Positions 7,357 through 17,400 of a stretch of DNA of 64,000 bases are shown here, piece by piece; the first letter of the stretch is position 1; each line of letters starts with the position of its first letter. The position numbers and the translations under genes were made by a program. Location of the stretch: positions 1 to 64,000 of the forward strand of contig CAZSSM010000023.1 in the NCBI GenBank assembly GCA_964609385.1. Reading direction: 5' to 3'. The notes beneath the pieces were generated by a model. It saw only the letters and a program-made list of their open reading frames with translations, was not told the origin of the DNA and did not search any database. Source of the DNA: CAZSSM01 sp964609385 (GTDB lineage Bacteria > Planctomycetota > Planctomycetia > Isosphaerales > Isosphaeraceae).

Positions 7357-10014
7357 ATGGTCTTGCATGATTGGTTGTTCCGGGCGCCCCGAGGGCGCAT
7401 CCGTCGATCCGTCTCATGCCGACGACTTGAACTCGATCTGCTTGAACCTCGACGACTGTTGGCCACGTTTGTGGTCGACTCGCTCGATGATCGCGACGAC
7501 GGTGACGTCTCGCCGGGCGACCTGACCCTCCGCGAGGCGATCCGCCTGGCCAACCAATCGGTCGGACCCGACGAGATTCAGTTCGACCAAGGGTTGCGGG
7601 GGGGAACGATCCGCCTGAGCGACACCTTGAGACTCACCGACCCGGCGCCGACGACCCTCAGTGGCCCTGACCCCATCGACTTGACCCTTCAGGGCGACGG
7701 TGAGACGGCGTTGATGGTCATCGGCACGCCGGCGACGCCGGCCTCGGCGACGATCAGTGGTCTGAGCTTGACCGACGGCTCGTCGAGCCTCGGCGGCGCA
7801 GTGCTCAACCATGGCACCTTGGTCCTCCGACGCGCGGTCGTCCGCGACAGCCGTGCCGATACCGGCGGTGGGATCGCCAACCTAGGCTCGATGAGCATCG
7901 AGGCTTCAACCATTCATGGGAACACGGCCGATCAGTCCGGCGGCGGAATCGCCAACTACGGGGCGCTCAGCCTGACCAACGCGACGATCAGTGGCAATCA
8001 GGCCCAGTCTGGCGGCGCCTTGGCCGTCGTCTCGGGGCGGGCCACCCTGGTTCACGCGACCGTCACCGACAATCGGGCCACTCGGTTGGACGGTCTGGCG
8101 GGACCGTCCGGCGGTGGGGTCGTCAGCAACGATGGTGCGCAGCTTGGGTTGTTCAACACCGTTGTCTCGGGAAACCGGGCCGGGACAACCTTGACGGTTG
8201 ATGACAACCTCGGAGGCGCCCTGCCGGTCCTCGAGAGCGTCGGCAACCTCATCGGATCTGGGTCGGTTGTTCTGGACGAGGTGGGCAATCGTAACGGCGT
8301 CGACGATCCTCGGCTCACCCCGCTTCAGGATAATGGAGGGCCAACGCCTAGCCACCGGCCCCTCGGTAACAGTCCGACGCGCGACGCCGCCGATGATCGG
8401 ATCGTTGTCTCGACCGATCAACGGGGACGCCCACGACTTGCCGACGTAGCGCAAGGGCCCGACATCGGAGCCGTGGAGTACGATCCCTTCATTGATCCGC
8501 TCATCTTCTTCTCCTTCGATACCAATGGAATCCCGCTCATCCTGGGAACTCCCGGTGACGATTTGATCACCTTAGAGGAGATCAACGGACCGACGGGCGT
8601 GGAACTCTTTGGTTCCTGGAACGGTGGGCTCTTCGAGCCGGTCCCTCTCAACGAGGGCATGCTTCGGATCACCCCAGGTGAGGGAGATGATGTCGTCGGC
8701 GCCGTCCTCGAGTCGATCGACATAATCGCCGAGATGGGTCCGGGGTTCGATGTGGTCATTAGCGGGGCTGGCGATGATACCCTCCTAGGTGACGAGGGTG
8801 ACGACGATCTGGATGGCGGTCTGGGTAATGATTGGATTGACGGTGGTCGGGGCGATGACCGGTTGGGGGGTGGGCCCGGCGACGACTGGATCGTCGGCCT
8901 CCAGGGTGCTGATGGGTTGTTCGCTGGGAGCGGTCGCGACTCGCTCTTCGGCGGTCCGGGCCACGACACGATCCTGGGGGCTCCTGGCGACGATGAGTTA
9001 TTCGGGAACGGTGGCGATGATTTGATCAGCGGAATGCCCGGCAACGACACGATCCAGGCCGGTGTCGGAAACGATACCGTTTACGGTGTTCAAGGCGACG
9101 ATGAGATCGAAGGGGCTGCCGGAGATGACCAACTCTTCGGTGGTCCGGGCCAGGACCGGATTCGAGGTGACTCCGGAGACGACACGCTGGATGGGGGAGA
9201 TGACCTCGACACGCTCCGAGGCGATGCCGGAAATGACCGCGTGAATGGGAACGAAGACGACGACCTGATCGTGGGAGGGGATGGTAATGATACCCTCGGC
9301 GGTGACGCAGGTCGCGATACGCTCTTCGGAGGCGCGGGCGCAGACAGCCTCCTCGGCGGTCGGGGCAGTGATGAGATCGACGCAGGCTCGGGCGGCGATC
9401 TGATCAGTGGAATGCGCGGTCACGACAGCCTTTTAGGTGGTGATGGCGCCGACACAATCTACGGTGTCGGTGGCGATGACACGATCTTTGGATCGCGGGC
9501 AGCAGACCGGATCTTCGGGGGACCTGGTCACGATCGGATCGAGGGTGACCGGGGCCGCGATACGTTGGAAGGCGGGGCCGGCGGAGACAGCCTTTTCGGG
9601 GGGCCGGGCGCCGACACGTTACTGGGGACCGAGGGGCAAGACACTCTCGATGGCGGACTGGGCAAGAACCGATTGGTGGGCGGCCCCGGCACCGACACCT
9701 ATCGGCTCGCCGACGAAGATGATCAAATCGCGAGTCGAATGGTACTCGATATCAACCCGTTCAACGGCCTGCTGCGACACCAACGGTTTGCCGGCCAGAC
9801 CGGTCCTGTGTTGGCCATCGACAACATCGTCGCGGACGAACTCGATACCCTTCTCGTGCTCGCTTTCGGAGGCAATGATCACGTCGAGATCGGGTTCCTC
9901 AACGTGGCGATCGGAGGGGTAGCCGATGGTGGGGACGGCGACGATACCCTCATGATCGATGATCGGATCCGCGAACGTTGGGTCGTCACCAACTTCGAAA
10001 CGGTCTCATCCTGA
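7357..10014 (+). CDS. Surface protein: LEPRxLL, beta-helix and RTX repeats
   Basis: An 885-residue predicted secreted protein. The N-terminus is Arg-rich and carries LEPRRLL at residues 29-35, the motif typical of planctomycete extracellular proteins. Residues 36-370 form a parallel beta-helix of the choice-of-anchor Q kind (LTLREAIRLAN, then repeated GGGIAN-type turns and a terminal IGAVEYDP). Residues about 470-785 are 35 nonapeptide GGxGxDxLx calcium-binding repeats, and a cap domain of about 100 residues follows. GGAG lies 7 bases before the ATG. Probably a calcium-stiffened cell-surface or matrix protein; no enzymatic motif was seen. Confidence 0.85.
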   Translation: MVLHDWLFRAPRGRIRRSVSCRRLELDLLEPRRLLATFVVDSLDDRDDGDVSPGDLTLREAIRLANQSVGPDEIQFDQGLRGGTIRLSDTLRLTDPAPTTLSGPDPIDLTLQGDGETALMVIGTPATPASATISGLSLTDGSSSLGGAVLNHGTLVLRRAVVRDSRADTGGGIANLGSMSIEASTIHGNTADQSGGGIANYGALSLTNATISGNQAQSGGALAVVSGRATLVHATVTDNRATRLDGLAGPSGGGVVSNDGAQLGLFNTVVSGNRAGTTLTVDDNLGGALPVLESVGNLIGSGSVVLDEVGNRNGVDDPRLTPLQDNGGPTPSHRPLGNSPTRDAADDRIVVSTDQRGRPRLADVAQGPDIGAVEYDPFIDPLIFFSFDTNGIPLILGTPGDDLITLEEINGPTGVELFGSWNGGLFEPVPLNEGMLRITPGEGDDVVGAVLESIDIIAEMGPGFDVVISGAGDDTLLGDEGDDDLDGGLGNDWIDGGRGDDRLGGGPGDDWIVGLQGADGLFAGSGRDSLFGGPGHDTILGAPGDDELFGNGGDDLISGMPGNDTIQAGVGNDTVYGVQGDDEIEGAAGDDQLFGGPGQDRIRGDSGDDTLDGGDDLDTLRGDAGNDRVNGNEDDDLIVGGDGNDTLGGDAGRDTLFGGAGADSLLGGRGSDEIDAGSGGDLISGMRGHDSLLGGDGADTIYGVGGDDTIFGSRAADRIFGGPGHDRIEGDRGRDTLEGGAGGDSLFGGPGADTLLGTEGQDTLDGGLGKNRLVGGPGTDTYRLADEDDQIASRMVLDINPFNGLLRHQRFAGQTGPVLAIDNIVADELDTLLVLAFGGNDHVEIGFLNVAIGGVADGGDGDDTLMIDDRIRERWVVTNFETVSS
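8764..9708 (+). repeat. RTX nonapeptide repeat tract, about 35 copies
   Basis: A 27-base period encoding degenerate GGxGxDxLx units, each binding calcium between turns of a parallel beta-roll. Copies differ in nucleotide sequence, so this is a protein-level repeat. About a third of the copies deviate at the first or third Gly. Confidence 0.9.
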
Positions 10015-10043
10015 GGGCGGTCCACCATCATAGGGAACCGCCC
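10015..10043. terminator. Candidate bidirectional terminator
   Basis: GGGCGGT at 10015-10021 pairs with ACCGCCC at 10037-10043 around a 15-base loop, in the short gap between two converging genes. No U-tract follows on either side, so intrinsic activity is uncertain. Confidence 0.4.
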
Positions 10044-10066
10044 GGGTTGTGATCTGACACCGTCGA

Positions 10067-12433
10067 TCATTCATCGTCCTGCGCGGCTCGGACCGGTCGT
10101 TCTCCGATAGCGACCCGGTCGGTCTGCGCCAGTCCGAGCAGGCGTCGAGTCTCCCCGAGCAGGAACGCGACGTCTTCGAACGGCTCGTAGCTGATGTCGT
10201 GCCAGAGGATTCGGCCGTCGCCATCGATCAGAAAAGTGCCGTGGAGCGGTTGGCCCTCGAAATCGTCGTGGGCTCGGTAGGCGCGGAAGACATCGAGCCC
10301 GGCATCGGAGACCAGAGGGAACGGGAAGACGCCATCCCGATAGCTCTCCTCAGCATTGCGGACCTTCTCGACCGGGTCAGTGCTGATGGCGATCAGATCG
10401 ACGCCCATCTCGCGAAACGCCTCGGTCTCAGGCGCGAAGGTGATCAACTGCTGGATGCAGTGGATGCAGCCGAACCCGAGATAGAAGATGACGATAACGG
10501 GCCGTCCCCGATAGGCGTCCAACCCGATCGGCTCGCCCTCAGCGTTGGGGAGGCTCCAGTCGGGGGCGCGGGGCGGACTCCAGAACATCGGGCCCAGCGC
10601 ATCGAGTTCGGGACGTTCCCCAACATCGTCGGGGACGGTTCGCGATCGTCGCCAGTCGGTGGGCCATCCTCGCGATTCGGCCAGTGAAGCCAGTCTCGCG
10701 AAGGGTGGGGCGTCCAACGCCTCGATCTCCGAGGAGATCTCTCGGAGCGCCTCGAATTGCTCGACCGCCTCGTCGACGTTTCCGGTTTGTTGAAGAATGT
10801 CGACGAGGACTGCCAGCGGAATCACCTCGTTCTCGTCTTCATCCACCGCGTTCCGAGCCTCCTCAAGCGCTGACTCGGTATCGCCGGCGCGGAGCAGGAG
10901 TTGGGCGCGACGTGACTTGGAGAGCGTCGACAAGTCGCGGATCGTTTCGGAAAGCATGGAGGGATCAGGAGGGTTCTCGCTCAGAAGAGCTTGATAGACT
11001 TCTAGCTCCTTGAGATGACGATCCAGATTCCGGATCGTCCGCTTGATGGGCTTGGTCACCGACGTGTCGGGCTCCTCATCGGCATGACTCTCGAGTTGAT
11101 CAAGCTCCGCCTGCTTCGCGTCCCGACGCGCCCGGAACTGGTCGACGATCGCGTTGAGGGGGGTGGCTTGTCCGAGACCGAAGTGGGCAACTCCCATGAT
11201 TCGGAGTCGTTGATCCTGTTTATTCGTGAGCTCGGTCGGTTCCAGGTATTCGGTTGCGGAAAGATTAAGGATGTCTTGCCAGAGCTCGAAGCGCTCGAGG
11301 GTGAGGATCAAGCGATCGCGTCCATAGGAAGCGCTTCGGCCCCTCATTGCGTAGGTGTTGTGGCGGGGGTGGCGTGGCAGTTCGATCAGGTTTTTCGCCA
11401 GTGCCAAGGCGGTCTGCCAACGACCGATGTGGATCAGGTTGCGGATCGTCCACTCCTGATTGTGTGCGTAGTTGGTGATTTGGTCGGGCAGGATCTGGTC
11501 GCGGATCATTTGGCTGTGGTCGACGCGCGACGAGGCTTCCTGCTGCCAGACGGCGTCGGGATAGCGCTTGAGCCGGGAAAAAATATGATTCGGCATGTGC
11601 CACATGTGTGCGATCCCTGGGGCGGACTGTCCGCAACGCGCTGCCGAGCCGAGCGCGACCGCCGGATCTTTATAGTCCCAGAGATGGATCCGATAGTGAT
11701 GCGCGGGGTGCATCGGCTTGACGTCGAAGACGGACTCTAACATGGCGTCGACGGCTTCGTAGTCCTCGGTCGTCTTCAGTTCGAGGTCACCCTTGTACTG
11801 CCATTGCCGAACGGCGAGGAAGGCCTTGGCCTCGATATCGTCGGGATAGGACTCGACGATCGCCTCCAAACTCGCCACGTAGGCCTTCCTGCGTTCTTTC
11901 CGTGGTTCGTCGGACTGGAGAAACGCTGACAACCCGTCGAGGTACATCCGCTCGCGTTCGGTCAACGAAACTCCATCGGCTTCGGCTTTCTCGACGGCCG
12001 TTTCGATGAAGCCTCGAGCGCGATCGGCGTCGTTGAACAGGTTAGCGAGGGCCATCCCCCAGTAGGTCATCGGATGATCCGGATCGATCGCGGCGGCCTG
12101 TCGGAAACTGCGCTCGGCCTCGAAGTACCAAAACCCGTGGGTCTGGCCGATCCCTTGATCGAAGAATGCTTGGGCCTCTGGTGCGTCGGTGCTGATTGGG
12201 AAGTGGACCGTTCCGGTGTTGCCCATCAAATAAGCGGCCTGACGCGGACCCTCATTGAACGCGTCCCCGAGATGCGAGTGACCGGCCGGTAACTCGTCGG
12301 CCGCCTGCACCGTCGCGATGTCGCCGATCTCCTCGCCGACGATATCCGGTTCGGTCTCCTGAGCGGAGATCGGACCGATCTCGGACCTCGCCCAAAAGGC
12401 AAGCAAGATGATCAACCAAGAGATGATTCGCAT
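10067..12433 (-). CDS. Secreted TPR-redoxin protein
   Basis: A 788-residue protein beginning with a Sec-type signal peptide (MRIISWLIILLAFWA). The long central region is helical and TPR-like, with QAFFDQGIGQTHGFWYFEAERSFRQAA-type motifs known from uncharacterised periplasmic proteins. The last 150 residues are an AhpC/TSA-type redoxin domain with the thioredoxin-fold pair GCIHC (Cys near 655 and 658) and a later GTFLIDGDGRI strand. The ATG at 12433 was chosen because it starts the signal peptide and has GAGGAA upstream; the frame is open to 12490. It probably acts as a periplasmic thiol-disulfide or peroxide reductase. Substrate unknown. Confidence 0.8.
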   Translation of the reverse strand: MRIISWLIILLAFWARSEIGPISAQETEPDIVGEEIGDIATVQAADELPAGHSHLGDAFNEGPRQAAYLMGNTGTVHFPISTDAPEAQAFFDQGIGQTHGFWYFEAERSFRQAAAIDPDHPMTYWGMALANLFNDADRARGFIETAVEKAEADGVSLTERERMYLDGLSAFLQSDEPRKERRKAYVASLEAIVESYPDDIEAKAFLAVRQWQYKGDLELKTTEDYEAVDAMLESVFDVKPMHPAHHYRIHLWDYKDPAVALGSAARCGQSAPGIAHMWHMPNHIFSRLKRYPDAVWQQEASSRVDHSQMIRDQILPDQITNYAHNQEWTIRNLIHIGRWQTALALAKNLIELPRHPRHNTYAMRGRSASYGRDRLILTLERFELWQDILNLSATEYLEPTELTNKQDQRLRIMGVAHFGLGQATPLNAIVDQFRARRDAKQAELDQLESHADEEPDTSVTKPIKRTIRNLDRHLKELEVYQALLSENPPDPSMLSETIRDLSTLSKSRRAQLLLRAGDTESALEEARNAVDEDENEVIPLAVLVDILQQTGNVDEAVEQFEALREISSEIEALDAPPFARLASLAESRGWPTDWRRSRTVPDDVGERPELDALGPMFWSPPRAPDWSLPNAEGEPIGLDAYRGRPVIVIFYLGFGCIHCIQQLITFAPETEAFREMGVDLIAISTDPVEKVRNAEESYRDGVFPFPLVSDAGLDVFRAYRAHDDFEGQPLHGTFLIDGDGRILWHDISYEPFEDVAFLLGETRRLLGLAQTDRVAIGERPVRAAQDDE

Positions 12434-12570
12434 GCGTTCCTCGCGGTCGAAACCGGGATGGATGTAACGTGTGGCGAAAGCGTTCAACATCGAATTAATC
12501 TAGCAGGTCGATTCTCCAGATGCACTCGGGTTCCGGACCGTTTCGCACGGTTCGATGTCCGAAGTTCGCG

Positions 12571-13644
12571 TCACGACCGTGGCGACTGGTCGGTCTCACG
12601 TCGCGCCTTCTCGCGGATCACGCGCATGGCGATACGGGCAGCCTTGGCCTTGAGTTGGTGGTCGAACTGAGCCTCAGCGGCCGGATCATGATCGAGGAAA
12701 AAGGTGCGTTTGTAGCCGCCGTCCTCCAGTGCCAGCGCTTCGTCGAGGATGTCCTCCAGTTCATCCATGCGCTCGGGATAGTACTTGGCGGCCATGGCGA
12801 CGAACTTGGCGAAGTGCCAGCCTTCATCGGCGGTCACCCGACGCACGTAATCGCGAAGCGGGGCCCCCGCGCGATCATAGTAGATGAAGTCGTTCCGATA
12901 ACCGGCGATCGTGGCGGCTTCGTCATAGGACAGCGAAACGAGAAGTTTGAAGGGATCTGAGAGAATCGACGCGTAATGATTGAAATCGGATTCTTGTTCG
13001 TCGAGGAGTTGTTCCTGCTCGGGGTCGAGGCCGAACAGATGGTCGTAGACGGCCCGAAAGCCCTGGTAGTGGTTCAACTCGTCGCGGAGCCAGAGGAAAA
13101 AGACCGGCCAGAACTCCGGAGGCATCTTGACGGGGTTCTCAACCAGATGGTTGAAGAACCGAAGCGCATCGCCTTCGGTGAGCTTGTCGTACGCCAGGAT
13201 CCTCCGCAATTGTCGACAGCTCGATGGGTCGTCGGTGGGCAGTTGGAGTTGGGTCATTCCATGTGCATCGAGCATCGCGCGGTCGTATTGCCAGGGTCGG
13301 ACCTTCCTCGCCAAGATCGGACCCAGCGAACCCGCACCGTTGGGGCCAGCGAGGGCCAGGGTTGCCGGCGTATGCAACACGATCTCATCGCATGAATCAA
13401 AGACGAATTTGTTGTGTTTGCTGTCTGGGAGGACAAGCCTGTATAGGTAGAACACGTCACTCTTGTCGGCGACTCGAACATAATCATCGCGGTCGATAAA
13501 CGCGCGCTCGAGACCGTCGGTGGTCAGCCGGAAAAGCCGATTTTCGATCCGAATCTCGACTGGGATCGGATCGACGGTACACGGTGAGCGCGCAGAGGTC
13601 GGATCGAGGACCACCTCGGGCGGTCCGGACCGTCGGGAGGTCAT
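12571..13644 (-). CDS. Ferritin-like di-iron protein, unknown function
   Basis: A 357-residue cytoplasmic protein. The C-terminal half carries the metal ligand pattern of ferritin-like four-helix bundles: E189xxH192 (DELNH), E242 (SYDEAATIAG) and E274xxH277 (DEGWH), with an earlier Glu likely completing the site. This is the E/ExxH/E/ExxH arrangement of di-iron oxygenases, desaturases and N-oxygenases. The N-terminal 130 residues are beta-rich and of unknown type. The ATG at 13644 was preferred over an upstream one because the additional residues are of low complexity. The family is not recognised by name; an oxidative role is inferred from ligands only. Confidence 0.65.
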   Translation of the reverse strand: MTSRRSGPPEVVLDPTSARSPCTVDPIPVEIRIENRLFRLTTDGLERAFIDRDDYVRVADKSDVFYLYRLVLPDSKHNKFVFDSCDEIVLHTPATLALAGPNGAGSLGPILARKVRPWQYDRAMLDAHGMTQLQLPTDDPSSCRQLRRILAYDKLTEGDALRFFNHLVENPVKMPPEFWPVFFLWLRDELNHYQGFRAVYDHLFGLDPEQEQLLDEQESDFNHYASILSDPFKLLVSLSYDEAATIAGYRNDFIYYDRAGAPLRDYVRRVTADEGWHFAKFVAMAAKYYPERMDELEDILDEALALEDGGYKRTFFLDHDPAAEAQFDHQLKAKAARIAMRVIREKARRETDQSPRS

Positions 13645-14405
13645 GAGTGCGTCCTGGTGTCGTTGTGTCGGGGTCCGGCGATGATGGACCATCGATCGGG
13701 GATCGGGTGGCCGACCCGCCATCCGAGGTCCGCATCTTAGCGCGGGCGTGGTTCGCGTTCAGATCAATTCAGATCAAGATGAACTCAGGCCTTGGAATGA
13801 CCCAATCCGCACGATCGTAGGCTGTTCCGGACGGGGACCATCCGGATCAGGGCAGTCGAGCGAGCGATAAGTCATTGGAGTGGTTTTCGGCCAAGGCGAG
13901 AGGCCTTGCTCGACGGTGGGGTCGAACCGGGAGCCCCTCGCATCGCGGTGCTCAATGGGCCCAGGTAGTCGAGCGATCGTCGCGATAAGCGGACGGTCGT
14001 CGCGGGCTCGCACGAGGAGCTTGAGCGTGGAGGATCCGACTCAGGTCGAACGGCCACATTGCGAGTCGACACCAAGACGAGAGTGAGACTTAGAAGACCA
14101 GCCCAACACCAGGGGAAATCAATCGCTCAAGTTCAATAGCCTATTCGACCACAGATCGTGGGACAAGGTGAGCAGTGCGGGGAGTTCAAGATCTTCGACG
14201 CTACGCAGTTCGTTGACGAACGAACACAGGGTTTACCCGGAATTCCAAGGTTTTGGGCGAGCTGTATCCGTTTTGGGAATACTGGTTTGAGAGATTCAGT
14301 ATCCCTGAAGCCTCGACTGCGTAGCTCCTAGATCGAAAGAGCCCCGCGCGATCGTGCAGGGTGGAATTAAGGTGGTGAAGCGATCAACGGCGTGACCGGC
14401 TCGAA
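13645..14405. other. Intergenic region, no supported gene
   Basis: About 760 bases between two minus-strand genes. Short open frames match nothing and lack ribosome-binding sites. A perfect 10-base tandem repeat, TTCAGATCAA, occupies 13758-13777. The 14090-14330 part is less GC-rich and may hold the promoter of the di-iron gene or decayed sequence. Confidence 0.5.
13758..13777. repeat. 10-base tandem duplication
   Basis: TTCAGATCAA occurs twice head to tail, about 115 bases upstream of the di-iron protein start. It could be a regulator half-site pair or chance. Confidence 0.4.
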
Positions 14406-17400
14406 TTAGGTGAGTCGAGCGAACGGTTTGTTCAAATCGTCATCCTCCTCCTCGATCGCGACCCACGTCCATGCAAGCGTGGTTTGTGATGGGAGGACCA
14501 AGCCGAGTTGGAAGGGGCTGAAGAGTCGGTTCAACTCGTCGAGGGGGATTTCGGTTGAGTCGAGCGTTTGCACGCGTCGTGTCGATGTTGAGAGGCCTTC
14601 GACATCGTCAACGACGGTGAGCATCCCATCGACCGGGTCGTCCCCGCGATTCGTCGGCGCGGGGATCAAGATCAGGTCGCCCCCGTTCAGGCCGGTCGCG
14701 ATCGTCCCCATCGAGGTGGCCACGTCGGATCGGAGGTTCAGGCCGACCCGATCACCGGGCACCAAGGTGTCGGCCACATCCAGATCGATCCAGGCCATGG
14801 CTCCACCCTCTCCGGGGTCCAATTCGAGGGGCTGAGCGCGGTACCCGACGACGATCAATTGTCCCAACGCCTCGTCGGCATGCCAGTGCATGGTGTAGGC
14901 TCGACCCAGGTCGCCCGGGACGACATCGTGAACGGTGACGAGTTCGGGATCGAAGGTGATGACGGCTTGGAAGGTCTGGACGCCCACGCGGACGACATCC
15001 GTGTTGAACAGCGTCAACGGGGTTTCAACGTTCGCGCCGGGCTGGGCCTGGACATGGCCGATTGCGATCCGAGGGTCGAGCCCGGCCGGGATCGGTGGGT
15101 CGACGGCGGGTCGGGGCGGAACCTGAGCCGTGGGGATTCCGAGGATCGCCTGGAGGATCGGCACGGCGTCGTCAAGGTCAACGATCCGATTCCCGTTGAT
15201 GTCTGTCAAAAGGACCGGATCGACATTGGGGAAGTCGGCCAGCGGGATGCCGATGCTCGCGCCGAGTAGGGCAGACACGTCCTCGACCGAGTAGCTTTGG
15301 TCGGCTACGAAGGCATCGCCGGGGTAGGCCACCAGATGGATCGCATCCCGGGCTTGAGCTTCGACGGGGACGCCGTCGTTCTGGATGACAACGTCCTGGA
15401 TATCGAGGATGTGCTTGCCCGTCAGGACGGCATCCTCGGGGACCGTCGCGCTCAGGCGGACCAGTTCGAGGGCGTCGCCAGCCAGCCCCTGGCCAGGGGC
15501 GATCGTGACCTCGATGTCGACGGTGCCCAGAGTCGTGGTGTCGATGACCAACGAGGATCCGTCGGGCAGAGAGCTGCCGAGTTGTCCTCCGGTGACTTGG
15601 AGCCGGGCCGGGTCATAGGCGATCGTGAACGCGATCTGGGTCGCACCTTCGGCATTTTCGATCGTGATCGGCAGACCATTGGACCCGACCGGGAGGTCGA
15701 TCGCTTGGTCGGGACCGCGGACGATGTCCGGGAGACTCAGGGTGGCGATGGTCCCGGGATTATCGACCAGGAACGAGGTGGTGAAGGTGTCGCCCGACAC
15801 GTCGTCGCCGTTACCATCCAGCGCTCGGCCTTCGAGGTCGAGCAGGCCGCCTGGATCGGCTGGTAGGGTCAGGGTGTAAAGGCCGGGTGCGAGTATTTCC
15901 CCGGTGGCGATGAAGTGAAGAGAACGGCCGTCGGGCGCGACGACGAGCGATCCGAGGACCGGGCCGTCGGGGCCTTCCAGGATGAGGTCGGGGCTGTTGT
16001 TCGCGTAGAGGTCGACTGCCGAGACGTCCAAGGGGCGCGTGAAGGCGACCTGGACTCCGCCTTCGTCATGGATGACCGACGCGACGCGGAGGGTGGTCGG
16101 GACGATTTGGAAAGCGCCCGCAGCGTTCTCGAAGGGGACTCCGCGCTGATCGACGGGCAAGACTTCGTCACGGTCGCCGTCGTCATCGAGGTCGAAGATG
16201 TCTCGGGGACGGGCCTGGATCTCAGCGGCCAGGATGGCTGGGCTCCCCGATAACAACGCGTGGGTGGGGGTGAGTCCACCTTGAGATTCCAGCGGCCCCA
16301 AACCCGGATCGTCGAGCCCGACAAGGTTCTTGGTCGAGTCCAAGCTGATCGGGCCGGATCCGATCACGTTGCCCCGGCTGTTGGGTTCGGGGGCCTTGCC
16401 GTCGAGGTTGCTGGGGGTGGGCTCGGGACCCTGCCAGTTGCCGGCGACGATCGAGTTGGTCAGGCGGACCGTCGAGTCGGCGGTCTCGGCGTTCCAGATG
16501 GCCCCGCCCCTGCCCTCGGCGCTGTTGTTGGTCAGCGTGGATTGGTCGAGGGACAGGGTGCCGTCTCGATTGGAGATGGCCCCGCCGATGGACCCGGATC
16601 GGTTCCCGCTGAGCGTCGCGTTGACCAGGGCGACCGCGCCTCGACTGATATCGATGGCGCCGCCTTGCGTGATGGCCGTGTTGTCATGGATGGTACTGGC
16701 GACCAGTTGGGTCTGCCCATCACGATTGAGCAGGCCGGCCCCGTTGCGATCGCTCCGGTTCTCCGCGACGACCGAACGGATCAGAATCAGATCGGTGCCG
16801 TTGTTCATTAGACCGCCCCCGCCGAGGAGGGCGCGGTTCTCTCGGATCGTACTTCGATCAATCGTCAAAGAAGAATCGCCGAACGCGTTGACCACGCCGC
16901 CGCCTTGACCGCTCGTGTTGCCGACGATCTCGACGTTTCGAAGGATGGCCACATCTCGGTTTTCGAGGCCGCCGCCACTCCCTTGGCTGATGTTGTCGAT
17001 CACCTCCGAATCGGTCATGATCAGAAGGCCATCGTTGAAGAGACCCCCGCCATCATCTTCGGAGCGATTGTCGCGGATCGAGACGTTGTTGATCTCGAGC
17101 GTGCCGACGTTGGAAATGCCTCCGCCGTCCCGCCCTGCTCCGATCACATGGTTATTGATGACGGACACACTGATCAAATCGAGATCACCGCGGTTACGGA
17201 TTCCACCGCCATGATCGTCGGAATACCCACCCTCGATGGTCAATCCGCTCAAGGTGGCGACGGAGTCCTGCTCGACCAGGAGGACCCGCGAGCGGGCGTC
17301 GCCGCTGAGGGTCAACAGGTCGACGCCGGGCCCTTCCAGAGTGATCCCTTCAGAGTCGTCGAGCACGATCGGGGATCCGTCCAGAATGATGGTGGCTCCA

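Noticed and set aside
8764..9708. Regular 27-base periodicity that could suggest a CRISPR array or satellite
   Set aside because: Units are adjacent, diverged and encode RTX nonapeptides in one frame; there are no identical repeats with unique spacers. The same holds for 27470-28283.
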